Positions 18,030 through 26,476 of a stretch of 64,000 nucleotides of DNA are shown in pieces. How positions within the stretch are numbered: position 1 is the stretch's first letter; the number at the start of each line of letters is the position of its first letter. A program made the translations under genes and the position numbers. The notes under the pieces were generated by a model. It was given only the letters and a program-made list of their open reading frames with translations, was not told the origin of the DNA and made no database searches. The DNA is from Pseudomonas sp. NBRC 111124 (GTDB lineage: Bacteria; Pseudomonadota; Gammaproteobacteria; Pseudomonadales; Pseudomonadaceae): the NCBI RefSeq assembly GCF_001320245.1, contig NZ_BCBA01000057.1, positions 1 through 64,000 on the forward strand, written 5' to 3'.

Positions 18030-18839
18030 TCAGATATGCAGGATGAATTCGCGAACCAGCTTGCTGCCGAAGTAGGCCAGCATCAGCAGGCAGAAACCGG
18101 CCAGGGTCCAGCGGATCGCCTTGTGCCCGCGCCAGCCCAGGCGGGTGCGGCCCCACAGCAGGACGCTGAACACCACCCAGGCCACACACGCCAGCAGCGT
18201 CTTGTGCACAAGATGCTGGGCAAAGAGGTTATCAAGGAACAGCCAACCGGAAATCAGTGACAGCGAGAGCAGGCACCAGCCCGCCCAGAGGAAACCGAAC
18301 AGCAGGCTTTCCATGGTCTGCAGCGGCGGGAAGTTGCGGATCAGCCCGGACGGGTGCTTGTTCTTCAGTTGGCGGTCCTGCAGCAGCAACAGCAACGACT
18401 GGAACACTGCGATGGTGAACAGACCGTAGGCCAGGATCGACAACAGGATGTGGGCGAGGATGCCGGGTTCTTCGTCGATCAGCGGCACTGTGCCGGGTGG
18501 GGCGAACTGCGCCAGCAGGGCAGTGACGGCGCCGAGCGGGAACAGCAGCACCAGCAGGTTTTCCACCGGGATGCGCAGGCAGGCCACCAGCGTCAGGGCG
18601 ATGACCGCTACGGCGATCAGGCTGGCGGCGCTGAAGAAGTCCAGGCTCAGCCCCAGCGGGGTGATCAGCTGGAAGAACAGCGCGCCGCCCTGTGCGACCA
18701 CGGCGAGGGCGCCGAGCAGGCCAAGCAGGCGTTTGTCGGCCTTGCGGCCCTGGGCCAGGTGGGAGCCCTGATAGATGGCTGCAGCTATATATAAGCCGGC
18801 GGCGATCAGGTTGGGGATGAGGCTGGGTGAGGAAACCAT
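18030..18839 (-). CDS. CcsA-like cytochrome c assembly family inner-membrane protein (YpjD/HemX type)
   Basis: This 269-residue protein has about eight hydrophobic segments. The features of the cytochrome c assembly (CcsA/CcmC/HemX) fold are visible, with conserved histidines at LAHILLSILAYG and QHLVHKTLLA and the WAGW segment between them. In proteobacteria this YpjD-type protein is encoded beside ffh and its role (haem handling is a guess) is unclear. I start it at the ATG at 18839. An upstream in-frame ATG would add 14 residues and shorten the divergent ffh promoter region. Confidence 0.85.
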   Translation of the reverse strand: MVSSPSLIPNLIAAGLYIAAAIYQGSHLAQGRKADKRLLGLLGALAVVAQGGALFFQLITPLGLSLDFFSAASLIAVAVIALTLVACLRIPVENLLVLLFPLGAVTALLAQFAPPGTVPLIDEEPGILAHILLSILAYGLFTIAVFQSLLLLLQDRQLKNKHPSGLIRNFPPLQTMESLLFGFLWAGWCLLSLSLISGWLFLDNLFAQHLVHKTLLACVAWVVFSVLLWGRTRLGWRGHKAIRWTLAGFCLLMLAYFGSKLVREFILHI

Positions 18840-18942
18840 AAGTCCTGGTTGCAGAGCCCTGAAAGAGACGGAGTTTGGCATAGAACGCCACCGGCCATCC
18901 AGACCGATCGGCAGCGAGGTGTGCGCCGCCGCCGCACTTCGT

Positions 18943-18948
18943 TATAAT
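18943..18948 (+). promoter_or_regulatory. -10 box of the ffh promoter
   Basis: A consensus TATAAT lies about 90 bases before the ffh ATG in the divergent spacer with the CcsA-like gene. The -35 region 17 bases upstream is weak. This is the best candidate for ffh transcription. Confidence 0.5.
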
Positions 18949-19035
18949 CGCCGCCTTGCTGTGCCTGGCGGGTGTGCATTTCCCCCCTCAGGCGCCTGAC
19001 AAACCTCGGCTTTTACTGGGCCTGAAAGGATCACC

Positions 19036-20412
19036 ATGTTCGAAAACCTGACCGACCGCCTGTCACAGACGCTGCGCCATGTCACCGGCAAGGCCAAGCT
19101 GACTGAAGACAACATCAAGGACACGTTGCGCGAAGTGCGCATGGCCCTGCTCGAGGCCGACGTTGCCCTGCCGGTGGTCAAGGATTTCGTCAACAGCGTC
19201 AAGGAACGTGCGGTCGGCACCGAGGTATCGCGCAGCCTGACCCCGGGCCAGGCGTTCGTGAAGATCGTCCAGGCCGAATTGGAAAGCCTGATGGGCGCGG
19301 CCAACGAAGACCTCGCGCTGAATGCCGCGCCGCCAGCCGTGGTGCTGATGGCCGGCTTGCAGGGCGCTGGTAAGACCACCACCGCCGGCAAGCTCGCGCG
19401 CTTCCTGAAAGAGCGCAAGAAAAAGAGCGTGATGGTGGTGTCCGCCGACGTTTACCGCCCGGCGGCGATCAAACAGCTGGAAACCCTGGCCAACGACATC
19501 GGCGTGACCTTCTTCCCGTCCGATATCACCCAGAAGCCTGTGGCCATCGCGGAAGCTGCGATCCGCGAAGCCAAGCTGAAGTTCATCGACGTGGTCATCG
19601 TCGACACCGCCGGCCGTCTGCACATCGATACCGACATGATGGCCGAGATCAAGGCGCTGCACGCAGCAGTCAAGCCGATCGAGACCCTGTTCGTGGTCGA
19701 CGCCATGACCGGCCAGGACGCTGCCAACACCGCCAAGGCGTTCGGCGAAGCGCTGCCGTTGACCGGTGTGGTGCTGACCAAGGTCGACGGTGACGCCCGT
19801 GGCGGTGCCGCACTGTCGGTACGTGCCATCACTGGCAAGCCGATCAAGTTCATCGGTATGGGCGAGAAGACTGAAGCCCTCGAGCCGTTCCACCCGGACC
19901 GTGTCGCCTCGCGCATCCTCGGCATGGGTGACGTGCTCAGCCTGATCGAACAGGCCGAGCAGACCATCGACAAGGCCAAGGCCGACAAACTGGCCAAGAA
20001 GCTGAAGAAGGGCAAGGGCTTCGATCTCGAAGACTTCCGTGACCAGCTGCAGCAGATGAAGAACATGGGCGGCCTCGGCGGCCTGATGGACAAGCTGCCA
20101 AGCATCGGCGGGGTCAACCTGTCGCAGATGGGCAACGCCCAGGGCGCGGCCGAAAAGCAGTTCAAGCAGATGGAAGCGATCATCAACTCCATGACCCCGG
20201 CCGAGCGTCGCGACCCTGACCTGATCAGCGGTTCGCGCAAGCGCCGCATCGCCCTCGGCTCCGGCACCCAGGTGCAGGACATCGGTCGGCTGATCAAGCA
20301 GCACAAGCAGATGCAGAAGATGATGAAGAAATTCTCCGCCAAAGGCGGCATGGCCAAGATGATGCGTGGCCTGGGCGGGATGCTGCCGGGCGGCGGCATG
20401 CCGAAGCTGTAA
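19036..20412 (+). CDS. ffh: Signal recognition particle protein Ffh
   Basis: Ffh binds 4.5S RNA and signal sequences of nascent membrane proteins and delivers ribosomes to FtsY. The 458-residue protein shows the NG GTPase domain with P-loop GLQGAGKTTTAGKL near 105-118, DTAGRLHID near 190, TKVDGDARGGAA near 248 and a methionine-rich M domain from about 330 to the end. The C-terminus, rich in Met/Gly/Lys, is typical. An AAAGGA motif precedes the ATG. The ribosomal rpsP operon begins 235 bases downstream, with GC-rich inverted sequences between. Confidence 0.98.
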   Translation: MFENLTDRLSQTLRHVTGKAKLTEDNIKDTLREVRMALLEADVALPVVKDFVNSVKERAVGTEVSRSLTPGQAFVKIVQAELESLMGAANEDLALNAAPPAVVLMAGLQGAGKTTTAGKLARFLKERKKKSVMVVSADVYRPAAIKQLETLANDIGVTFFPSDITQKPVAIAEAAIREAKLKFIDVVIVDTAGRLHIDTDMMAEIKALHAAVKPIETLFVVDAMTGQDAANTAKAFGEALPLTGVVLTKVDGDARGGAALSVRAITGKPIKFIGMGEKTEALEPFHPDRVASRILGMGDVLSLIEQAEQTIDKAKADKLAKKLKKGKGFDLEDFRDQLQQMKNMGGLGGLMDKLPSIGGVNLSQMGNAQGAAEKQFKQMEAIINSMTPAERRDPDLISGSRKRRIALGSGTQVQDIGRLIKQHKQMQKMMKKFSAKGGMAKMMRGLGGMLPGGGMPKL

Positions 20413-20647
20413 CCCCTATTTTGGGTGCCTGCTTTTAAATGAGCGGGTGCCCGGAACCCCCGCTCCGGCGGGGCAACGGCCGCGGATTCCGTGGCTTAAC
20501 CGGCAAATCTGAACGGTAGGGCAGGGCTCTTCCGAAAAAGGCATTTGCAAATGTCCGTGTATTCCCCGAGAATATGCGGCCTTTTGGGCACCCGTGTGCC
20601 TATTTGGCATTCAGATTTGCAGCACCGACTATAGGAACAATGTTCAC

Positions 20648-20899
20648 ATGGTAACCATTCGTCTTGCCCGTGGCGGCTCGAAAAAGCGCCCATTCTACCA
20701 CCTGACCGTGACCAACTCGCGTAACGCCCGTGACGGCCGTTTCGTTGAGCGCGTAGGCTTCTTCAACCCGATCGCCTCGGGCGCCGAAGTCAAGCTGTCG
20801 GTCAACCAGGAGCGCGTCACCTACTGGCTGAGCCAGGGTGCACAGCCGTCTGAGCGCGTTGCTCAGCTGCTGAAGGACGCTGCCAAGGCCGCTGCCTAA
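20648..20899 (+). CDS. rpsP: 30S ribosomal protein S16
   Basis: S16 is an assembly protein of the small ribosomal subunit. The 83-residue sequence begins MVTIRLARGGSKKRPFY, matching the family exactly. The start is fixed by this conserved N-terminus. An in-frame upstream extension of 18 residues is not conserved. The 235-base leader contains a candidate promoter (TTGCAA around 20545, AT-rich -10 near 20570-20575) and a GGCAC/GTGCC hairpin near 20587-20600. It is the first gene of rpsP-rimM-trmD-rplS. Confidence 0.98.
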   Translation: MVTIRLARGGSKKRPFYHLTVTNSRNARDGRFVERVGFFNPIASGAEVKLSVNQERVTYWLSQGAQPSERVAQLLKDAAKAAA

Positions 20900-20904
20900 A
20901 TAGT

Positions 20905-21441
20905 ATGAACGCGACGCCAGAAAAGGCTGACGACCTCATCGTCGTTGGCAAGATTTTTTCGGTTCACGGCGTTCGCGGCGAGGTGAAGGTGTATTCCTTT
21001 ACCGATCCGATTGAAAACCTGTTGGATTATCCACGCTGGACGCTTCGGCACGAAGGCAAGGTAAAGCAGGTCGAGCTGGTCAGCGGTCGTGGCTCCCAAA
21101 AGGGCCTGGTCGTGAAACTGAAAGGCCTCGATGATCGTGATGAAGCCCGTCTTCTGAGTGGTCACGAAATCTGCATTGCGCGGAGCCTTTTGCCCAACCT
21201 GGCTGCCGACGAGTACTACTGGTACCAGTTGGTGGGTCTGAAGGTCATCAACCAGGACGAACACCTGTTCGGCAAGGTCGATCACCTGTTGGAGACCGGT
21301 GCGAACGATGTAATGGTGGTCAAGCCCTGCGCAGGCAGCCTGGATGATCGCGAGCGTCTGTTGCCCTATACGGCGCAATGTGTGCTCGGTATCGACCTGG
21401 AAGCAGGCGTGATGCGGGTTGAATGGGACGCGGACTTCTAA
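20905..21441 (+). CDS. rimM: 16S rRNA processing/ribosome maturation factor RimM
   Basis: RimM assists maturation of the 30S head and binds S19. The 178-residue protein has the N-terminal RimM barrel (IVVGKIFSVHGVRGEVKVYSFTDP near 12-35) and the C-terminal PRC-type barrel (YYWYQLVGLKVI near 105; LPYTAQCVLGIDLE near 153). It starts 5 bases after rpsP and ends 3 bases before trmD, so the operon is tightly coupled. Confidence 0.97.
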   Translation: MNATPEKADDLIVVGKIFSVHGVRGEVKVYSFTDPIENLLDYPRWTLRHEGKVKQVELVSGRGSQKGLVVKLKGLDDRDEARLLSGHEICIARSLLPNLAADEYYWYQLVGLKVINQDEHLFGKVDHLLETGANDVMVVKPCAGSLDDRERLLPYTAQCVLGIDLEAGVMRVEWDADF

Positions 21442-21444
21442 ACG

Positions 21445-22197
21445 ATGGGTAACCTTCGCGTAGACGTCATCACGCTGTTCCCCGAGATGTTCTCGGCCAT
21501 CACAGAGTACGGCATTACCAGCCGCGCGGTGAAACAGGGGTTGCTTCAGGTGACTTGCTGGAACCCGCGGGACTACACCACAGATCGCCACCATACCGTG
21601 GATGATCGGCCGTTTGGCGGTGGTCCGGGCATGGTGATGAAAATCAAGCCTCTGGAAGACGCCCTGGTTAGCGCCAGGCAAGCGACCGGAGCAGCGGCGA
21701 AGGTGATCTACCTCTCGCCACAAGGCCGCAAGCTGACTCAGCAGGCGGTCAAAGGCCTGGCCGAACAGGAATCGTTGATCCTGATTGCCGGTCGTTATGA
21801 AGGCATCGACGAGCGCTTTATCGAGGCTCATGTCGATGAGGAGTGGTCGATTGGCGACTATGTGCTTTCCGGTGGCGAGCTGCCGGCCATGGTACTGATC
21901 GATGCGGTTACACGGCTGCTGCCCGGAGCTTTAGGGCATGTGGACTCGGCGGAGGAAGACTCTTTCACCGACGGTCTGCTGGATTGCCCGCATTACACCC
22001 GACCTGAGGTGTATGCGGATCAGCGTGTTCCCGACGTGTTGCTAAGTGGCAACCATGCACATATCCGGCGATGGAGAATGAAGCAGTCCCTTGGTAGGAC
22101 CTTCGAACGACGCGCCGATCTTCTGGAAAGTCGCTCGCTTTCTGGAGAAGAGAAGAAGCTGCTCGAGGAATATCTCCGCGAGCGGGACGATAGTTAA
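21445..22197 (+). CDS. trmD: tRNA (guanine-37 N1) methyltransferase
   Basis: TrmD methylates G37 of tRNAs reading CNN codons and prevents +1 frameshifting. The 250-residue SPOUT-class enzyme begins MGNLRVDVITLFPEMF and contains the trefoil-knot motifs LSPQGRKLTQ, IAGRYEGIDERF and the SIGDYVLSGGELPAM stretch near 132-146. The ATG at 21445 is 3 bases after the rimM stop. It lies in the conserved rpsP-rimM-trmD-rplS order. Confidence 0.98.
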   Translation: MGNLRVDVITLFPEMFSAITEYGITSRAVKQGLLQVTCWNPRDYTTDRHHTVDDRPFGGGPGMVMKIKPLEDALVSARQATGAAAKVIYLSPQGRKLTQQAVKGLAEQESLILIAGRYEGIDERFIEAHVDEEWSIGDYVLSGGELPAMVLIDAVTRLLPGALGHVDSAEEDSFTDGLLDCPHYTRPEVYADQRVPDVLLSGNHAHIRRWRMKQSLGRTFERRADLLESRSLSGEEKKLLEEYLRERDDS

Positions 22198-22239
22198 ACG
22201 TATCGATGGTGGATCACGTATCCATCTTAGGAGCACAGC

Positions 22240-22590
22240 ATGACCAACAAGATCATCCAGCAGCTCGAAGCAGAGCAGATGAGCAAGGAAATCCCGACCT
22301 TCGCACCAGGCGACACCATCGTCGTCCAGGTTAAAGTGAAGGAAGGTGATCGTTCCCGTCTGCAGGCGTTCGAAGGCGTTGTCATCGCCAAGCGTAACCG
22401 CGGTCTGAACAGCGCCTTCACCGTGCGCAAGATCTCCAGCGGCGTAGGCGTTGAGCGTACCTTCCAGACCTACAGCCCGCAGATCGACAGCCTGGCCGTG
22501 AAACGTCGTGGTGACGTGCGTAAAGCCAAGCTGTACTACCTGCGCGACCTGTCCGGCAAAGCCGCTCGCATCAAGGAAAAACTGTCCTGA
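22240..22590 (+). CDS. rplS: 50S ribosomal protein L19
   Basis: L19 lies at the interface of the two ribosomal subunits. The 116-residue protein shows the family motifs PGDTIVVQVKVKEG and FEGVVIAKRNRGLNSAFTVRKIS, and GVERTFQTYSPQID in the second half. A TTAGGAG ribosome site precedes the ATG. A strong intrinsic terminator 36 bases downstream ends the operon. Confidence 0.98.
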   Translation: MTNKIIQQLEAEQMSKEIPTFAPGDTIVVQVKVKEGDRSRLQAFEGVVIAKRNRGLNSAFTVRKISSGVGVERTFQTYSPQIDSLAVKRRGDVRKAKLYYLRDLSGKAARIKEKLS

Positions 22591-22626
22591 GTACAGTTTG
22601 CCCGGTGGCCAAGGCCGCCTAGCGAG

Positions 22627-22654
22627 AAAAAAGCAGCCTTCGGGCTGCTTTTTT
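22627..22654 (+). terminator. Intrinsic terminator of the rpsP-rplS operon
   Basis: AAAAAAGCAGCC, loop TTCG and GGCTGCTTTTTT form a perfect stem with a UUCG tetraloop and flanking A/T runs. This is a textbook factor-independent terminator usable on both strands. Confidence 0.95.
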
Positions 22655-22684
22655 GCGTTTTGAAACCCGTGAAAAGTGACAGAT

Positions 22685-23092
22685 ATGACCACTCGAGATC
22701 AGGAAATCCAGCGCCGCACCGAGCTGTCGGTGACCCGCGTGACCAAAGCGGTTTTCCCCAATACCACCAATCACCACAACACTCTGTTCGGCGGTACTGC
22801 GCTGGCCTGGATGGACGAAGTGTCGTTCATCGCCGCTACGCGTTTCTGCAGGCTGCCGCTGGTGACTGTGTCCACCGACCGTATCGACTTCAAGCACCCT
22901 ATCCCGGCCGGCTCGATCGTCGAGCTGGTGGGCACGGTGGTCAAGGTGGGCAACACCAGCTTGCAGGTGCAGGTGGATGTGTTCGTCGAAAACATGTACC
23001 TGGATGGGCGCGAGCGAGCGATCCATGGGGTGTTCAGCTTTGTCGCCATCGACGAGGACAAGCGCCCGGTGCCGGTGTTGCCCCATGCCTGA
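22685..23092 (+). CDS. Acyl-CoA thioesterase, hot-dog fold (YciA-like)
   Basis: This 135-residue single hot-dog protein of the acyl-CoA thioesterase family has the motif NHHNTLFGGTALAWMDE at about 27-43, where the Asp is the likely catalytic residue, and RIDFKHPIPAGSIVELVG near 66-83. Related YciA enzymes hydrolyse a broad range of acyl-CoAs. I use the ATG at 22685; a GTG three codons upstream is also in frame. It follows the rplS terminator, so it needs its own promoter. An inverted REP pair follows. Confidence 0.88.
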   Translation: MTTRDQEIQRRTELSVTRVTKAVFPNTTNHHNTLFGGTALAWMDEVSFIAATRFCRLPLVTVSTDRIDFKHPIPAGSIVELVGTVVKVGNTSLQVQVDVFVENMYLDGRERAIHGVFSFVAIDEDKRPVPVLPHA

Positions 23093-23104
23093 GTTGTCCC
23101 GTGC

Positions 23105-23167
23105 GGGCCTCTTCGCGGGGCAAGTTGCGCGTACCCTGTAGGAGCGGGCTTGCCCCGCGAAGAGGCC
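23105..23167. repeat. Inverted pair of P. putida REP elements
   Basis: A truncated copy (GGGCCTCTTCGCGGGGCAAG) faces a full copy (from CCTGTAGGAGCGGGC to GCGAAGAGGCC) between the thioesterase gene and xerD. The sequence matches the roughly 35-base extragenic palindromic repeat common in P. putida genomes, and it may also act as a 3'-end structure. Confidence 0.9.
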
Positions 23168-23231
23168 AGTACAGACAATCATTGTGCGGCTGTGAAACAC
23201 TAGGCCGACTTCCAACACCCAGCAGCCGCGA

Positions 23232-24128
23232 ATGCCCGCCCTAGACCACCCCCTGATCGACCAGTTCCTCGACGCCCTGTGGCTCGAAAAAGGCCTGTCC
23301 GATAACACCCGCGTCTCCTACCGCAGTGACCTGGCCTTGTTTAATGGCTGGCTCCAGGAGCATTCGGTGACGCTGCCCGAGGCCGGCCGTGAACTGATCC
23401 TCGACCATCTGGCCTGGCGCCTCGACCAAGGTTACAAGCCGCGCTCCACCGCGCGCTTTCTTTCAGGCCTGCGTGGCTTCTTCCGCTATCTGCTGCGGGA
23501 AAAACTGATCGCCGTCGACCCCACCTTGCAGGTCGACATGCCGCAACTCGGCCGGCCCTTGCCCAAGTCCCTGTCGGAAGCGGACGTCGAAGCTTTGCTG
23601 CAGGCTCCGGACCTGGGCGAAGCCATCGGTCAGCGCGACCGCGCCATGCTCGAAGTTCTTTACGCCTGCGGCCTGCGCGTGACCGAGCTGGTCAGCCTGA
23701 CCCTCGACCAGGTCAACCTGCGCCAGGGCGTATTGCGGGTGATGGGCAAGGGCAGCAAGGAGCGCCTGGTGCCGATGGGTGAGGAGGCGGTGGTCTGGCT
23801 GGAGCGCTATCTGCGTGATGGCCGCGCCGAGCTGCTCAACGGCCGCCCAAGCGATGTGCTGTTCCCCAGTCAGCGTGGCGAGCAGATGACCCGCCAGACC
23901 TTCTGGCACCGCATCAAGCACCAGGCGCGAGTGGCTTGTATCGACAAACCGCTGTCGCCGCATACCCTGCGCCACGCTTTTGCCACGCACCTGCTCAACC
24001 ATGGCGCCGATTTGCGCGTGGTGCAGATGCTGCTGGGCCATAGCGACCTGTCGACTACGCAAATTTATACCCATGTGGCCAAGGCGCGCCTGCAGCAGTT
24101 GCATGCCCAGCACCATCCACGTGGATGA
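23232..24128 (+). CDS. xerD: Site-specific tyrosine recombinase XerD
   Basis: XerD acts with XerC at dif to resolve chromosome dimers at the FtsK-controlled septum. The 298-residue length is exact for the family. It has an N-terminal SAM-like core-binding domain and a catalytic domain with Arg in ACGLRVTELVSL, Lys in GKGSKERLVP, HTLRHAFATHLL, LLGHSDLSTTQ and the nucleophile Tyr279 in TQIYTH. It is followed by dsbC after 153 bases, a conserved Pseudomonas arrangement that links it to hom and thrC. Confidence 0.97.
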   Translation: MPALDHPLIDQFLDALWLEKGLSDNTRVSYRSDLALFNGWLQEHSVTLPEAGRELILDHLAWRLDQGYKPRSTARFLSGLRGFFRYLLREKLIAVDPTLQVDMPQLGRPLPKSLSEADVEALLQAPDLGEAIGQRDRAMLEVLYACGLRVTELVSLTLDQVNLRQGVLRVMGKGSKERLVPMGEEAVVWLERYLRDGRAELLNGRPSDVLFPSQRGEQMTRQTFWHRIKHQARVACIDKPLSPHTLRHAFATHLLNHGADLRVVQMLLGHSDLSTTQIYTHVAKARLQQLHAQHHPRG

Positions 24129-24281
24129 ATGTTTTTCATGTTCCGCCGACCGGTCCTTGCAGGCCCCTTCATCAGCAGCGTGATGTGGTAGGCTTGGGCG
24201 GTTTGCATCAAGGGCCGCACGGTCGCCGCGTTTTTCCGCAGGTGACGCCCTCCGGCCCCTGTCCGCCTCCAGGAGTTCCCC

Positions 24282-25040
24282 ATGCGCGTGACCCAGATTT
24301 TCGCCGCCGCCGTGATGGCGCTGGCCAGTACCTTTGCCGTTGCCGCGGCAGACAGCAATGCCAGCGCCGAGCAGGCCATCCGCAAGTCGTTGCAGAACCT
24401 CGAACTCGAAGTGCCGGTTGAAAGCGTCGGCAGCAGCCCGCTCAACGGCCTCTATGAAGTCAAGCTGCAAGGCGGCCGTGTGCTGTATGCCAGCGCTGAT
24501 GGCCAGTACGTCATGCAGGGCTACCTGTACCAGCTGCAGGACGGCAAACCAGTCAACCTGACCGAAAAGACCGAGCGTCAGGGCGTCGCCAAGCTCATCA
24601 ACGGCATTCCAGCCGCCGAGACCGTGGTTTATCCTGCCAAGGGCGAGACCAAGTCGCACATCACCGTGTTTACCGACACCACCTGCCCGTACTGCCACAA
24701 GCTGCACGCCGAAGTACCCGAGCTCAACCGCCGCGGTATCGAAGTGCGCTATGTCGCGTTCCCGCGTCAGGGCCTCGGCTCCCCGGGTGATGAACAGTTG
24801 CAGGCCGTATGGTGCTCCAGCGACCGCCGCGCGGCGATGGACAAGATGGTCGAGGGCAAGGAAATCAAGGCCGCCAAGTGCGCCAACCCGGTCAGCAAGC
24901 AGTTCCAGCTGGGCCAGCAGATCGGCGTCAACGGCACGCCGGCCATCGTGCTCGAGAACGGCCATGTCATTCCGGGCTACCAGCCCGCACCACAAGTGGC
25001 CAAACTGGCCCTTGCGGGCGAGCAGCAAGCCGCCAAGTAA
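24282..25040 (+). CDS. dsbC: Periplasmic thiol:disulfide isomerase DsbC
   Basis: DsbC rearranges wrong disulfides in the periplasm and is kept reduced by DsbD. The 252-residue precursor has a signal peptide (cleavage around VAAADS), an N-terminal dimerisation domain and a thioredoxin-like domain with the active site Cys135-Pro-Tyr-Cys138. The cis-Pro loop reads NGTPAIVL. A CAGGAG ribosome site precedes the ATG. Between xerD and this gene are 153 bases with no clear promoter. Confidence 0.96.
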   Translation: MRVTQIFAAAVMALASTFAVAAADSNASAEQAIRKSLQNLELEVPVESVGSSPLNGLYEVKLQGGRVLYASADGQYVMQGYLYQLQDGKPVNLTEKTERQGVAKLINGIPAAETVVYPAKGETKSHITVFTDTTCPYCHKLHAEVPELNRRGIEVRYVAFPRQGLGSPGDEQLQAVWCSSDRRAAMDKMVEGKEIKAAKCANPVSKQFQLGQQIGVNGTPAIVLENGHVIPGYQPAPQVAKLALAGEQQAAK

Positions 25041-25122
25041 TCAATTCAATACGCCGTCGTCATGGGGTGACGGCATGTTTCACGGTCGGTGAAGGCGCCG
25101 GCCGTTCAATGGGGAGTTCACA

Positions 25123-26427
25123 GTGAAACCGGTCAAAGTAGGCATCTGTGGGTTGGGGACCGTCGGTGGCGGAACCTTCAATGTACTTCAGCGCAACGCC
25201 GAGGAGATTGCCCGCCGTGCCGGGCGCGGTATTGAAGTGGCACAGATTGCCATGCGCTCGCAGAACCCGAACTGCCAGATTACCGGTACCCCCATTACCG
25301 CTGATGTGTTCGAAGTTGCGAGCAACCCCGAAATCGACATTGTCATCGAACTGATCGGTGGCTACACCATCGCCCGCGATCTGGTGCTCAAGGCCATCGA
25401 GAACGGCAAGCACGTGGTCACCGCCAACAAGGCGCTGATCGCTGTGCACGGTAACGAAATCTTTGCCAAAGCCCGCGAGAAAGGCGTCATCGTCGCCTTC
25501 GAAGCGGCAGTGGCTGGCGGTATCCCGGTGATCAAGGCCATCCGCGAAGGCCTGTCGGCCAACCGTATCAACTGGCTGGCCGGCATCATCAACGGCACCG
25601 GCAACTTCATCCTCACCGAAATGCGTGAGAAAGGCCGCGCCTTCCCCGACGTGCTGGCTGAAGCCCAGGCACTGGGCTATGCCGAAGCCGACCCGACCTT
25701 CGACGTCGAAGGTATCGATGCCGCCCACAAGCTGACCATCCTGGCGTCCATCGCCTTTGGTATCCCGCTGCAGTTTGAAAAGGCCTACACCGAAGGCATC
25801 ACCCAGCTGACCACCGCTGACGTGAACTACGCCGAAGCGCTGGGCTACCGCATCAAGCACCTGGGCGTGGCCCGCCGCACCGCCGAAGGCATCGAGCTGC
25901 GTGTGCACCCGACGCTGATCCCGGCCGACCGCCTGATCGCTAACGTCAATGGTGTAATGAACGCAGTCATGGTCAACGGCGATGCCGCCGGTTCCACCCT
26001 GTACTACGGCGCCGGCGCCGGCATGGAGCCGACCGCTTCGTCGGTGGTAGGTGACCTGGTCGACGTGGTCCGTGCCATGACCTCCGACCCGGAAAACCGC
26101 GTGCCGCACCTGGCCTTCCAGCCAGACTCGCTCTCGGCACACCCAATCCTGCCGATCGAAGCCTGTAAGAGCGCCTACTACCTGCGCATCCAGGCCAAGG
26201 ACCACCCGGGCGTGCTGGCCCAGGTGGCGAGCATCCTCTCGGAGCGTGGCATCAACATCGAGTCGATCATGCAGAAGGAAGCCGAGGAACAGGACGGCCT
26301 GGTACCGATGATCCTGCTGACCCACGGTGTGGTCGAGCAGCGCATCAACGACGCCATCGTCGCCCTGGAAGCCCTGCAGGACGTGGTCGGCAAGGTCGTG
26401 CGCATCCGCGTCGAACAGCTGAATTAA
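25123..26427 (+). CDS. hom: Homoserine dehydrogenase
   Basis: Hom reduces aspartate semialdehyde to homoserine, the branch to threonine and methionine. The 434-residue monofunctional enzyme has an N-terminal NAD(P)-binding motif GLGTVGGGTF (about 10-19), the catalytic region with AGIINGTGNFIL and ALGYAEADPTFDVEG, and a C-terminal ACT domain from about 350 (YYLRIQAKDHPGVLAQVASIL). The ACT domain implies threonine feedback control. The start is GTG at 25123, with GGGGAG 8 bases upstream. thrC follows after 49 bases, so the pair is probably an operon. Confidence 0.97.
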   Translation: MKPVKVGICGLGTVGGGTFNVLQRNAEEIARRAGRGIEVAQIAMRSQNPNCQITGTPITADVFEVASNPEIDIVIELIGGYTIARDLVLKAIENGKHVVTANKALIAVHGNEIFAKAREKGVIVAFEAAVAGGIPVIKAIREGLSANRINWLAGIINGTGNFILTEMREKGRAFPDVLAEAQALGYAEADPTFDVEGIDAAHKLTILASIAFGIPLQFEKAYTEGITQLTTADVNYAEALGYRIKHLGVARRTAEGIELRVHPTLIPADRLIANVNGVMNAVMVNGDAAGSTLYYGAGAGMEPTASSVVGDLVDVVRAMTSDPENRVPHLAFQPDSLSAHPILPIEACKSAYYLRIQAKDHPGVLAQVASILSERGINIESIMQKEAEEQDGLVPMILLTHGVVEQRINDAIVALEALQDVVGKVVRIRVEQLN

Positions 26428-26437
26428 TTTGCCAATC

Positions 26438-26455
26438 GGGCCGCTCGTGCGGCCC
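26438..26455 (+). terminator. Hairpin between hom and thrC
   Basis: GGGCCGC, loop TCGT and GCGGCCC form a 7-base-pair stem 11 bases after hom. There is no T-tract, so it is more likely an intercistronic stabiliser or partial attenuator than a full terminator. Confidence 0.45.
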
Positions 26456-26476
26456 TAGCATCGAAGGTTTGCACCC